A stretch of 64,000 nt of DNA. Source: Planotetraspora silvatica. GTDB lineage: Bacteria > Actinomycetota > Actinomycetes > Streptosporangiales > Streptosporangiaceae. Below, piece after piece: positions 50,215 to 58,404 of this stretch (the first letter of the stretch is position 1; every line of letters starts with the position of its first letter). Below the pieces are notes generated by a model. The model was not told the DNA's origin and made no database searches. It saw only the letters and a program-made list of their open reading frames with translations. The translations under genes were made by a program, and so were the position numbers. The stretch is taken from positions 47,160 to 111,159 of the forward strand of contig NZ_BOOQ01000048.1 in NCBI RefSeq assembly GCF_016863315.1. Direction: 5' to 3'.

Positions 50215-51075
50215 CTAGGCGCGTGCCTCTTCCGGCACCGCGGCCGGCGGCGCGAGCACGCCCGCCGCGGGCCGCAGCCGGCCCCGCAGAACCGAGGCGA
50301 GGAAGGCCACGCCGAACGCGGCGCCGCAGAACAGCGCGATGGACGCTCCGGCCGCGACGTTCCACTGCGTGGAGACCCAGACGCCGGCGAGGGCGCACGA
50401 GACGCCGACCGCCACGGCGATGGGGAACAGCAGGACGAGCCGGTCGGTGATCAGCCGTGCCGTCGCGGCCGGGCCCACCAGGAGGGCGACGGTGAGGATC
50501 GCGCCGAGGGCGGGCACAGTGGCCACCACGGTCACCTCGATGATCGCCAGGAGGGCGAAGTCGAGCACCGCGGTGGGCAGCCCGACGGCCGACGCCCCGT
50601 CCCTGTCGAAGGCCACGAGCAGCAGTTCCTTGCCCAGCGCGGCCATCACGACGAGCACGACGACGGCCACGCCGGCCGTGATCACCAGATCCGTGGTGCT
50701 CACCGCGAGCACGTCGCCCACCGTGTAGGCGGTCAGGTCCTTGCTGAAGCCGTCCTGCGCCGACACCAGGACGACGCCGAGCGCGAACCCGCCGGACAGC
50801 GCGATCCCGGTCGCGGCGGTGAAGTCCTGTCCGCGCGCCCGCGAGAAGACCACGACGGCGAGGACCACGAGCAGGCCGAAGACGCCGCCGCCGAGATAGA
50901 GGTCGACGCCCAGCAGCGCGGCGATGACGATGCCGGGGAAGGTCCCGTGCGTCAGCGCCATCGTGAAGAACGGCAGCCTCCGCGCGATGACGAACACGCC
51001 CACCACGCCGCCGAGGACGCCGACCAGCGCCGCCTCGATCATGGCCCGGTGGACGGTGGAATCGAGCCAGCTCAC
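50215..51075 (-). CDS. Zinc/manganese ABC permease (ZnuB family), second
   Basis: ABC-3 family membrane permease (286 aa), eight or nine hydrophobic segments, with GVLGGVVGVFVIARRLPFFTMALTHGTFPGIVIAALLG and VGPAATARLITDRLVLLFPIAVAVG. Second of two permeases; the tandem permeases probably form a heterodimer. GTG start overlaps the preceding permease by 4 bp. Under the zinc operon promoter with a Zur box. Confidence 0.9.
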   Translation of the reverse strand: MSWLDSTVHRAMIEAALVGVLGGVVGVFVIARRLPFFTMALTHGTFPGIVIAALLGVDLYLGGGVFGLLVVLAVVVFSRARGQDFTAATGIALSGGFALGVVLVSAQDGFSKDLTAYTVGDVLAVSTTDLVITAGVAVVVLVVMAALGKELLLVAFDRDGASAVGLPTAVLDFALLAIIEVTVVATVPALGAILTVALLVGPAATARLITDRLVLLFPIAVAVGVSCALAGVWVSTQWNVAAGASIALFCGAAFGVAFLASVLRGRLRPAAGVLAPPAAVPEEARA

Positions 51076-51959
51076 CGCGTCATCTCCAGTTCAGGGGTGC
51101 TCAGCCGGGCACGGCCGAGCCCCACGCGTCTCCGTACGGCTCCCGCCAGGGTGGCCACGCCGTACAGGACGACGAGGACCAGGACCACGGTGCCGCCCGA
51201 GGCGAGCCGCAGCCCGTGGTAGACGGAGGCCTCGTAGCTGGCCGCGAGCCCGAGCCAGCCGCCGAGGGCGCCGATGAGACAGGCGAGCGGCACGATGAGC
51301 ACGAGGCGGTCGGACAGGGCGCGCGCCGCCGCAGCCGGGACGATCAATAGCGCGATGACCAGGATCGTCCCCACGGCCTGCACCGCGGCGACCACCACCA
51401 GGGCCACGGCGACGTTCATGACCAGGTCGAGCAGGCCGACGCGGATGCCCGACGCCGCCGCGCCCTCGGGGTCGAAGGTGCGCAACATGAGCTGTCGCCG
51501 CAACACCGCCAGCAACCCGGCCACGAGGACGGTCACCACGGCGGTCTGGACGAGCTGCTCCTGGGTGACGGTGAGGATCCGCCCGAACAGGAACTGCGTC
51601 AGATCGGAGGTGAAGGCGGTCCGCCGGGAGACGAGCACGACACCGACCGCGAACAGCGAGGTCAGCACCATGGCGAGCGCGGCGTCCTCGCTCACCCGCC
51701 TCCGATGGGCGAGCACGGTGAGCAGCACCGCCGTCAGCACGCCGGCGGCCAGCGCCCCCCAGAAGACGCCGTCCTGGCCGGCCATCAGGTAACCGATGAC
51801 CACGCCGGGGAAGACGGTGTGGGTCAGGGTGTCGCTCACGAACGCGAGACGGCGCAGCAGCACCAGGACCCCGACCGTGCCGGCGAGCACTCCGAGGATG
51901 ACCAGCTCGACCAGCGCCCGTGCCATGAACGGCAGGTGGAACGGCTCGAACAAGCTCAT
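51072..51959 (-). CDS. Zinc/manganese ABC permease (ZnuB family), first
   Basis: ABC-3 family permease (295 aa): LAGTVGVLVLLRRLAFVSDTLTHTVFPGVVIGYLMAG and a conserved VGTILVIALLIVPAAAARALSDRLVLIVP. Overlaps both the ATPase gene and the second permease by 4 bp. Confidence 0.9.
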   Translation of the reverse strand: MSLFEPFHLPFMARALVELVILGVLAGTVGVLVLLRRLAFVSDTLTHTVFPGVVIGYLMAGQDGVFWGALAAGVLTAVLLTVLAHRRRVSEDAALAMVLTSLFAVGVVLVSRRTAFTSDLTQFLFGRILTVTQEQLVQTAVVTVLVAGLLAVLRRQLMLRTFDPEGAAASGIRVGLLDLVMNVAVALVVVAAVQAVGTILVIALLIVPAAAARALSDRLVLIVPLACLIGALGGWLGLAASYEASVYHGLRLASGGTVVLVLVVLYGVATLAGAVRRRVGLGRARLSTPELEMTR

Positions 51960-52726
51960 GTCTGGGTCACGATCACCCGGTCACCGCGCAGCTCCAGCGC
52001 GTGCCCTCCGTACGTCGCCCGGAGGCGCTCGGGGGTCAGGATCGCGTCGGTCGGCCCGAAACCGAACTGGTGGCGGTTGAGCAGGCACACCTCGTCGCAG
52101 GCGAGATGCGCGATGGCCAGGTCGTGCGTGCTGACGACCACCGCGGCCCCCTGCTGCTTGAGCAGGGCTATCGCTTCGAGCAGTGCGTGCTGGCTCACCG
52201 CGTCCACCCCGTTGAAGGGCTCGTCGAGCAGCAACAGCCGCGGCTGGGCGGCGATCGCCCGGGCGAGGAGCACCCGCTGCCGCTGGCCGCCGGACAACGT
52301 GCCGAACCTGTTCTTGGCGCGGTCGCTGAGCCCGACGCGCTCCAGCGCCTCGGCCGCGAGGGTGCGGTCGGTCGCGGACGGACGGCGGAGCCAGCCGATC
52401 TTCCGGTAGCGGCCCATCATCACCACCTGCTCGACCGACACCGGGAAGTCGGGGTCGAGGGTGTCGGCCTGCGGCACGTACGCGACGTCGCGGCGCGCCT
52501 GCGCGGGCGTGACGCCGAGCACCTCGATCCGGCCGCGGACCGTGGGGACCAGGCCGAGGACGGCTTTGATCAGTGTGGATTTGCCGGCGCCGTTGGGGCC
52601 GATGAGCGCGACGGCCTCGCCGGAACGGACGGTGCCGTGCAACTCCTCCAGCACCGGTACATGCCCGTAGGCGACACTGGCCTTTTCGAGGACCAGCGCC
52701 GCCGTACGGTCTTGCTGCTGTGTCAT
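51956..52726 (-). CDS. znuC: Zinc/manganese ABC transporter ATPase (ZnuC-like)
   Basis: ABC ATPase (256 aa): Walker A GPNGAGKST (about residues 43-51), Q-loop YVPQADTLD, signature LSGGQRQRVLLARAIA, Walker B LLLLDEPFNGVD, switch His in VVSTHDLAI. Energises metal uptake through the two permeases. ATG overlaps the binding-protein stop by 4 bp. Family and operon are clear; zinc is inferred from the upstream Zur box. Confidence 0.92.
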   Translation of the reverse strand: MTQQQDRTAALVLEKASVAYGHVPVLEELHGTVRSGEAVALIGPNGAGKSTLIKAVLGLVPTVRGRIEVLGVTPAQARRDVAYVPQADTLDPDFPVSVEQVVMMGRYRKIGWLRRPSATDRTLAAEALERVGLSDRAKNRFGTLSGGQRQRVLLARAIAAQPRLLLLDEPFNGVDAVSQHALLEAIALLKQQGAAVVVSTHDLAIAHLACDEVCLLNRHQFGFGPTDAILTPERLRATYGGHALELRGDRVIVTQT

Positions 52727-53685
52727 GTGGCGGAACCCTTGAGGGCGGTGACGATCGTGTCGGTGTTGTGCTCTTCCATCTGGAGGTAGGTGGCTCCCGC
52801 CGACCCCTCCGGACCGAGGGTATCGCCGTACAGCGAGTCCTCTCCCGCCTCCACCTTCACACCGGCCTCGCGGCCGATCGCGTCCGCCGTCTTCGGCGGC
52901 AGGGACGACTCGGAGAAGATCGCGGTGACACCGGTCGACTTGATCTTCGCGACGAGATCGGCGATCTGCTTGCCGGACAACTCCGCCGAGGTGTCGAAGC
53001 TCGGGATGATCGAGCCCACGAAGGTCAGCTTGTAGCGGTCGATGTAGTAGCCGAAGGCGTCGTGGTTGGTGACGAGCTTGCGGCTGTCCACCGGAATCGA
53101 GTCGATCTTCTTGGCGATGTCGGCGTCGAGAGCGTCGACCTTGGCGCTGTAGGCGGCCAGGTTGGCCTGGTAGGCCGACGCGTCGGCGGCGTCCTCGGCG
53201 GCGAACGCCTTCTCGATGTTGGTCGCCATGATCTTGGCGTTCATCGGGTTGTGCCAGATGTGCGGGTCCCCGGCGGCCTCCTCCTCGGACCCGTCGCCCT
53301 GACGGATCGCGACGCCCTGGCTGGCGTCGACGATCGTGCCGTTGAAGCCGGCGGACGTGATCACCTGATCGAGCCACTTCTCCAGGCCCACGCCGTTCTT
53401 GACCACGACGTCGGCCTCGGCGATGGCCTGGATGTCCGCGGGGGACGGCTCATAGTCGTGCGGGTCGACGTTGGGCTTGAGGATCTGCTGGACCACGACC
53501 TTGTCGCCGCCCACGTTCCGGGCGAAGTCGCCGACCTGGGTGGTGGTGGCGACGACCTTGAGAGGCTGGGGAGCCCCCGGGCTTCCGCTGGACTGTGACG
53601 AAGACGACGAGCCGGAGCCACAGGCAGCCGCGAACATCACGACAAGGGCGGCGACCGGCAGGGATCGGGCAAGAGGGGAGCGCAC
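52723..53685 (-). CDS. znuA: Zinc-binding ABC lipoprotein (ZnuA/TroA-like)
   Basis: Cluster A-I metal-binding protein (320 aa). Lipobox VVMFAAAC (Cys about residue 21), Ser-rich linker, then the fold with the three usual His ligands in VDPHDYEPSP, DPHIWHNP and TNHDAFGYY, and the acidic ligand in GEDSLYGDTLG. The loop between the first and second ligands is short and acidic. GTG 53685 is chosen (AGGACTGTC upstream). First gene of the four-gene zinc operon. Confidence 0.92.
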   Translation of the reverse strand: MRSPLARSLPVAALVVMFAAACGSGSSSSSQSSGSPGAPQPLKVVATTTQVGDFARNVGGDKVVVQQILKPNVDPHDYEPSPADIQAIAEADVVVKNGVGLEKWLDQVITSAGFNGTIVDASQGVAIRQGDGSEEEAAGDPHIWHNPMNAKIMATNIEKAFAAEDAADASAYQANLAAYSAKVDALDADIAKKIDSIPVDSRKLVTNHDAFGYYIDRYKLTFVGSIIPSFDTSAELSGKQIADLVAKIKSTGVTAIFSESSLPPKTADAIGREAGVKVEAGEDSLYGDTLGPEGSAGATYLQMEEHNTDTIVTALKGSAT

Positions 53686-53749
53686 GACAGTCCTGTTCGA
53701 TTCGACGTATGTAAGCGTATCGGGGGATACAACCGAATCGTGGCTCAAA

Positions 53750-53764
53750 TGAAAATGATTGTCA
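53750..53764. promoter_or_regulatory. Zur box
   Basis: TGAAAATGATTGTCA, a 15-bp near-palindrome (6 of 7 pairs) that fits the actinobacterial Zur consensus TGAAAATnATTTTCA. It overlaps the -35 TTGACA of the znuA promoter (53765-53760; -10-like CACGAT at 53742-53737), so Zur-Zn would block transcription. Confidence 0.82.
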
Positions 53765-53795
53765 ACTTCGTTTCGAGGGGTCAACCCCGGAACGA

Positions 53796-53829
53796 CGACG
53801 TGCCGATGACACCGGTCATCGGCACGTCG
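53796..53829 (-). terminator. Terminator after GDPD gene
   Basis: Perfect 15-bp stem (CGACGTGCCGATGAC/GTCATCGGCACGTCG) with a 4-base loop between the GDPD stop and the zinc operon promoter; it should insulate the two. Confidence 0.78.
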
Positions 53830-53873
53830 GGTTGGTTCAGGTGGTTCGGGTGGTTCTGTTGCGGTTACGGCCC

Positions 53874-54983
53874 CTAGTGAAGCGCGCGGGCTCCCAGCAC
53901 CGCGCGGGCGATACCGGGGTCGTCGGAGAAGACACCGTCGATGTTCTGGTCGAACAGCTTGTTGAAGTAGCCCGTGACGTCACCGGTCGCCCGGGCGTAC
54001 ACGGGGCTCGCCGGGTCGCCGCGCCGATAGTCCACCGGGAGCTGCGAGTTCTCGGGACGCACCGTCCAGGTGTGCACGTCGAGGTGCGCCCAGTGCGCGT
54101 CCCTGACCAGCGTGGTCGGGGCGACCGTACGGCCGTCCGCGCCCACGGGCAGGATGCGGGTGGTCGCCACACCCACGCCGTACGCGTAGGACGCCACGTC
54201 CTTGAGGCCCGCCGGGGTGACCATCTGGTCGTAGGTGAAGCCGTCGCCCTTGGCAACGTGGTCGTAGGGCGCGCCGGACCCGTTGACCAGCTGGATCAGC
54301 CGTAGCTTGGTCTTCTTGTGCAGGTCACGGATGTTCGCCGTCTCGAACGACTGGATGAACACCGGGTCGCTCGCCTTCCGCCAGCCGTGCCTGGCCAGCG
54401 TGGCGAGCAGCGGCTCCTCGAGAGACAGCCCGATGGAGTCGAAGTAGGTCGGGTGCTTCGTCTCGGGATAGACGCCCACGCCGTGACGCTGGGCGAGGTC
54501 GATCACCTCGTCGAAGGTCGGGATCGGCACCAGGCCGTTGAAGGCCGTGCTCTCCGGGCGCAGGTCGGGGATGCGCTCCTTGGCCCGGAGGGTGCGCAGC
54601 TCGGCGAGCGTGAAGTCTTCGGTGAACCATCCTGTCACCGCCACGCCGTCGATGGTCTTGGTGGTGCGCCGGCTCGCGAACTCGGGGTGGTCGGCCACGT
54701 CGGTGGTCCCCCCGATCTCGTTCTCGTGCCTGGCGACGAGGATGTGATCCTTGGTCGAGACGAGGTCGGGCTCGATGAAGTCGGCACCCAGGCCGATGGC
54801 CGTCTCGTAGGACAGGAGAGTGTGCTCCGGCCGCCAGGCGCTCGCGCCACGGTGGCCGATGACGATGGGCTCACGGTCACGCTTGTCGGCGGTCGCCGAG
54901 CCGGGCTGAATCAGCACAGCGGCCACGGTACCGCCCGCGATGACGGCCAGGGCTCCGGCCACGAACTTACGGATCATGGTCAT
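53874..54983 (-). CDS. Secreted glycerophosphodiester phosphodiesterase
   Basis: GlpQ-type GDPD (369 aa). Signal peptide about residues 1-33. TIM-barrel catalytic motifs: IVIGHRGASAWRPEHTLLSYETAIGLGADFIEPDLV (His, Arg, Glu, Asp), VARHENEIGGTT (second His) and VYPETKHPTYF (Glu). It hydrolyses glycerophosphodiesters to glycerol-3-phosphate and an alcohol, providing phosphate and carbon. Active-site residues are intact. Monocistronic. Confidence 0.93.
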   Translation of the reverse strand: MTMIRKFVAGALAVIAGGTVAAVLIQPGSATADKRDREPIVIGHRGASAWRPEHTLLSYETAIGLGADFIEPDLVSTKDHILVARHENEIGGTTDVADHPEFASRRTTKTIDGVAVTGWFTEDFTLAELRTLRAKERIPDLRPESTAFNGLVPIPTFDEVIDLAQRHGVGVYPETKHPTYFDSIGLSLEEPLLATLARHGWRKASDPVFIQSFETANIRDLHKKTKLRLIQLVNGSGAPYDHVAKGDGFTYDQMVTPAGLKDVASYAYGVGVATTRILPVGADGRTVAPTTLVRDAHWAHLDVHTWTVRPENSQLPVDYRRGDPASPVYARATGDVTGYFNKLFDQNIDGVFSDDPGIARAVLGARALH

Positions 54984-55123
54984 GGCCGGACCATAAACGC
55001 TGTAAACGACCCCCGCATTAAGGCGAGGTGCCCACTCGGCGCCGATTCGCGGACATGAACCTGGATTTCCAGGGCAGTCGGTGGTCGCCCGTGAATCAGA
55101 ACCGCAGCGTGAGGTGAGGTCAC

Positions 55124-55723
55124 ATGGTCCTCCTGGGCCTTCTCTTTATCATTGTCGCGGCGGCGGCCATGATCGAGATATCGATCGACGACACCGCCGG
55201 CACGATGCCGATCACCATCTGGGATCGGACGTTCAATCTCAGCCCGTTCGAGCTCTTCCTCGCCGGCGCGGCGACGGCAGTGGTGTTCCTGATCGGACTT
55301 CTCATGGTCAGCGGCGGCATGCGCCGGTCGACCGCGAAGCGCCGCAAGCTCCGCGCGGCCCGGCTGGCCGAGCGGCAGCGCCTGTCCCAGCTTGAGGCCG
55401 AGAAGCGCGACCTGGAACGGCGACTGGAGGGAACCGGCCCCGCGGCCGATCCCGCCTCCCCTGTTGTCACCGACCCCGCCCCCGGTGCTGGCACCGATCC
55501 CGTCGCCGCCCGTGCGGCCGAACGGGAGCGGGAGCAGGCGGCCCGCGAAGCCGACATCCGCGAAGCCGACACGCGTGAGATGGCCCGTCCCGGCCGGACG
55601 GAACGCGACCGCACCACCGAACCGGCCGATCATCACATCTCGGTCCCGGCCCAGCCGTCCGATCAGCTCGTGGCCGGCCGCCGTGGCACGGCCCGCTCCG
55701 AGGACCCCGGCGACCGGGCCTGA
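55124..55723 (+). CDS. Membrane protein with coiled-coil tail, unknown
   Basis: 199-aa protein with two hydrophobic segments (LLGLLFIIVAAAAMIEI at the N-terminus and FLAGAATAVVFLIGLLMV at about 43-60), then a highly charged, probably coiled-coil stretch (KRRKLRAARLAERQRLSQLEAEKRDLERRLEG), and a disordered Pro/Ala/Glu tail. The layout resembles LapA-like small envelope proteins, but no family is recognised. ATG 55124 with GAGGTGAGG. Confidence 0.75.
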   Translation: MVLLGLLFIIVAAAAMIEISIDDTAGTMPITIWDRTFNLSPFELFLAGAATAVVFLIGLLMVSGGMRRSTAKRRKLRAARLAERQRLSQLEAEKRDLERRLEGTGPAADPASPVVTDPAPGAGTDPVAARAAEREREQAAREADIREADTREMARPGRTERDRTTEPADHHISVPAQPSDQLVAGRRGTARSEDPGDRA

Positions 55724-55814
55724 CCAGGTCTCCCGCGAACCGTGAACCTCATGCCGCACATATCGCTTCTGCCGCTCATACCGCTATGTGGTTCATGCCG
55801 CTCATAGCGCTCAT

Positions 55815-55847
55815 GCCGTCCCGCGTCCCACCGGAACGCGGGACGGC
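55815..55847. terminator. Bidirectional terminator hairpin
   Basis: Perfect 12-bp stem (GCCGTCCCGCGT/ACGCGGGACGGC) with a 9-base loop between convergent genes. Short repeats of ATGCCGCTCATA type precede it (55770-55815). Confidence 0.75.
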
Positions 55848-55863
55848 TTGAGGTTCGCGTATG

Positions 55864-56661
55864 TCAGGGCTTCCCACCCGCGTGCATGGACTCGAGTTCG
55901 TCGAGTTGCCTGACGCGGCTCACGTCCCACCCTGCGTCCTCCGCCAGGACGGCGAGCGTGAGGGCGTTCCGTACGGCGGCGCCGCCCAGATCGTTGTTGA
56001 AGTAGACGTACACGTCCCGCACATCACCCGCGTCACCGAGCCGGTCGAGCCAGGTCTTCAGCGCCTGATCGCCATAGCCGGGCCAGGGCCGGGCCCGTCC
56101 CTCATGGAACCGCAGGTACGCCCAGTCGGCCGTGCTCCACAGAGGCGACTGGGGTTTGCCCCGTCTGTCGGCCCAGCACAGGGCCGCGCCGCTTTCACCA
56201 CTTCCGGCGAGGACCTCCCGGATCTCGTCCGTCCACCACGACTCGTGTCTCGGCTCGACCGCGACCCTGACACCCTTCGGGAAGCGCGCGAGGCACCGGC
56301 GGAGCCGCTCCGCGTCGGCCTGCAGGGTGGGTGGCAGCTGCAGCAGGATCGGACCGAGCTTGCCGCCGAGCCCTTCCGCCACGCCCATGAGCCGCTCAAC
56401 CGGCTCCTCCGGGTCCTTCAGCCGCTTGATGTGCGTGAGGAACCTGCTGGCCTTAACCGCCATGACGAAATCGTCCGGCGTGCGCTCCCGCCAGCTCTCG
56501 AACGTCTCCCTCGTGGGCAGGCGGTAGAAGGCGTTGTTGTTCTCGACGGTGGCGAAGGCCTCGCCGTACCTCTCCAGCCAGAGCCGCTGGGGCACGCCGG
56601 AGTAGATCATGTCCCGCCAGTCGGCGTACTGCCAGCCGGAGGTTCCGACGAACATCGGCAT
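55864..56661 (-). CDS. DUF72 family protein
   Basis: TIM-barrel-like DUF72 protein (265 aa), function unknown. Family signatures: MFVGTSGWQYADWRDMIYSGVPQRLWLERYGEAFATVENNNAFYRLP at the N-terminus, KASRFLTHIKRLKDPEEPV, GPILLQLPPTL, VAVEPRHESWW, and a C-terminal VYVYFNNDLGGAAVRNA. ATG with GGGGAG. Divergent from the DJ-1/PfpI gene. Confidence 0.9.
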   Translation of the reverse strand: MPMFVGTSGWQYADWRDMIYSGVPQRLWLERYGEAFATVENNNAFYRLPTRETFESWRERTPDDFVMAVKASRFLTHIKRLKDPEEPVERLMGVAEGLGGKLGPILLQLPPTLQADAERLRRCLARFPKGVRVAVEPRHESWWTDEIREVLAGSGESGAALCWADRRGKPQSPLWSTADWAYLRFHEGRARPWPGYGDQALKTWLDRLGDAGDVRDVYVYFNNDLGGAAVRNALTLAVLAEDAGWDVSRVRQLDELESMHAGGKP

Positions 56662-56760
56662 ATAACTCCCCTACCCCACATTCGGCATAGATCGCCCATA
56701 GCTGGGCAGGCGAATTTCGGACATGCCACATCGCAAAGAAGTAACGCAGGAGAGGGGCGA

Positions 56761-57309
56761 ATGATGATCCAGGGTAAGACGATCGCGTTTCTGGTCGCTC
56801 CTGAGGGAGTCGAGCAGATCGAGCTCACCGAACCGTGGAGGGCCGTCGAGCAGGCGGGTGGAACGCCGCGGCTGGTGTCCATCAGGCCTGGCCGCGTCCA
56901 GGGGTTCAACCACCTGGACAAGGCCGACACCTTCCCGGTCGACCTGACGGTCGACGACGTGTCCGCCGCCGAGTTCGACGGGCTGGTCCTGCCCGGTGGC
57001 GTGGCCAACCCGGACATGCTGCGCACCGTTCCGAAGGCCGTCCAGTTCGCCAAGAGTTTCTTCGACGCGGGCAAGCCGGTGGCGACCGTCTGTCACGCGC
57101 CGTGGACGCTCATCGAGGCCGACGTCGTCCGAGGCCGAACGCTCACGTCCTGGCCGAGCCTGCAGACGGATCTGCGCAACGCCGGGGCGGAATGGGTCGA
57201 CCAGGAGGTCATGATCGACACGGCCGGGCCGAACACGCTGGTGACCAGTCGCAAGCCCGACGACCTCAAGGCGTTCTGCCAGGCGTTCCTGGACGCGTTC
57301 GGCAGCTGA
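56761..57309 (+). CDS. DJ-1/PfpI family protein
   Basis: Class I glutamine-amidotransferase-like protein (182 aa). The nucleophile elbow is VATVCHAPWTL (Cys about residue 114, followed by His), with GLVLPGGVANPDMLRT before it and Glu in EGVEQIELTEPW. Such proteins act as deglycases, chaperones or proteases under stress. Full length with intact Cys-His. ATG 56761 with GGAGAGG. The TGATC repeat starts at its stop. Confidence 0.92.
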   Translation: MMIQGKTIAFLVAPEGVEQIELTEPWRAVEQAGGTPRLVSIRPGRVQGFNHLDKADTFPVDLTVDDVSAAEFDGLVLPGGVANPDMLRTVPKAVQFAKSFFDAGKPVATVCHAPWTLIEADVVRGRTLTSWPSLQTDLRNAGAEWVDQEVMIDTAGPNTLVTSRKPDDLKAFCQAFLDAFGS

Positions 57310-57344
57310 TCTGCAACTGATCTGCACTTGATCGGCACCTGATC
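57307..57344 (+). repeat. TGATC repeat beginning at the DJ-1 stop codon
   Basis: Four TGATC motifs at exactly 11-bp spacing starting with the stop codon; the spacing puts stops in all three frames. Same style as 43985-44032. Confidence 0.7.
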
Positions 57345-57429
57345 TGCATACGCCTTACGCGTGGGGAACGGCCTCTGCCATGCTTTCACGCGGCACGATC
57401 GCGGCACGAGAGCGCGGAGAAATACTGGC

Positions 57430-58308
57430 ATGACCGAGGTGTTCACGCTCGGAGAGGCGCTCGGCGTCGTCTCGGCCGACCGGATACGACATGACATGAC
57501 GGCCCGTCTGGACGTCGAAGGTCCCGAGCTGACGATGGCCGTCGGCCTCGCACGGCTCGGGCACCGGGTGGCCTGGCTCGGCCGGGTGAGCATCGACGAA
57601 CTGGGCGCGCGCACGCTGAGCGTTCTCCGCGGCGAGGGCGTGGACGTCTCCCATGCCCGGGTCGACGAGACCGCCCCCACCGGCATCGTGGTCCGCCAGC
57701 GGCGGATCGGCCGCTTGTCGCACGAGGTCTACTACCAGAGCGGCTCCGCGGGGTCACGCCTGTCCACCGGTGACGTCCCCGCCGAGGCCGTCCAGTCCGC
57801 GCGGATCCTGCACATCACCGGCATCACTCTGGCGCTGAGCGGATATGCCTGGAGCGCGGTGCACCATGCGGTCAAACTGGCACACGATGCCGGTGTGCTG
57901 GTCTCCGTCGACGTCAATCACCGGCCCCACCTGTGGGACAGCGTCGACGAGGCACGGCAGGCGCTGGCCGAGCTGGCCACCTTCGCCGACATCCTGTTCG
58001 CCAACCAGGACGAGCTTCCGCTCGTCGAGCCGGCGCTGGCAGGCGTGCCCGAGTTGGTCGTGACCCGCGGGGCGAAGGGTGCGAGCGCGACGGTCGACGG
58101 CCTGCGGTACGACACCCAGGCGGCACCGGTGACCGCCGTCGACGCTGCGGGTGTCGGCGGCGCCTTCGTCGCGGGTTATCTCAGCGCTCTCCTCGACGAT
58201 CTCCATCCCTCCGACCGGCTGAAGCGGGGCATCTCGCTGGCCGCGTACGCCGTGGCCGGCCACGGCTCGTGGCAGGGACTGCCCACCCGGGGCGAGCTGC
58301 CCCCGTGA
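57430..58308 (+). CDS. PfkB-fold carbohydrate kinase-like, catalytic Asp absent
   Basis: Ribokinase-fold protein (292 aa): N-terminal GEALGVV, TMAVGLARLGHRVAWLG, and an intact VSVDVNHRPHLW and ILFANQDELPLVEP. The catalytic GAGD signature is replaced by GVGGAFVAGY (residues 241-250), so the base Asp is Gly244. The anion hole remains but phosphoryl transfer should be impaired; it may be a sugar-binding or regulatory pseudoenzyme. ATG 57430 with GGAG. About 120 bp after DJ-1. Confidence 0.85.
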   Translation: MTEVFTLGEALGVVSADRIRHDMTARLDVEGPELTMAVGLARLGHRVAWLGRVSIDELGARTLSVLRGEGVDVSHARVDETAPTGIVVRQRRIGRLSHEVYYQSGSAGSRLSTGDVPAEAVQSARILHITGITLALSGYAWSAVHHAVKLAHDAGVLVSVDVNHRPHLWDSVDEARQALAELATFADILFANQDELPLVEPALAGVPELVVTRGAKGASATVDGLRYDTQAAPVTAVDAAGVGGAFVAGYLSALLDDLHPSDRLKRGISLAAYAVAGHGSWQGLPTRGELPP

Positions 58309-58404
58309 CCAGCACCGCGACCAGCACCGCGACCAGCACTGTGACCATCCCCGCGATCGGCACTGTGATCGGGCCCGCGACCAGCACCGTGACCGGACCC
58401 GCGA
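58309..58404 (+). repeat. Degenerate 12-bp repeat region
   Basis: Starts as GACCAGCACCGC units at 12-bp spacing (58307-58342) and degrades to GATC/GACC-containing copies up to the stop of the convergent oxidoreductase gene. No gene seen. Confidence 0.6.
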
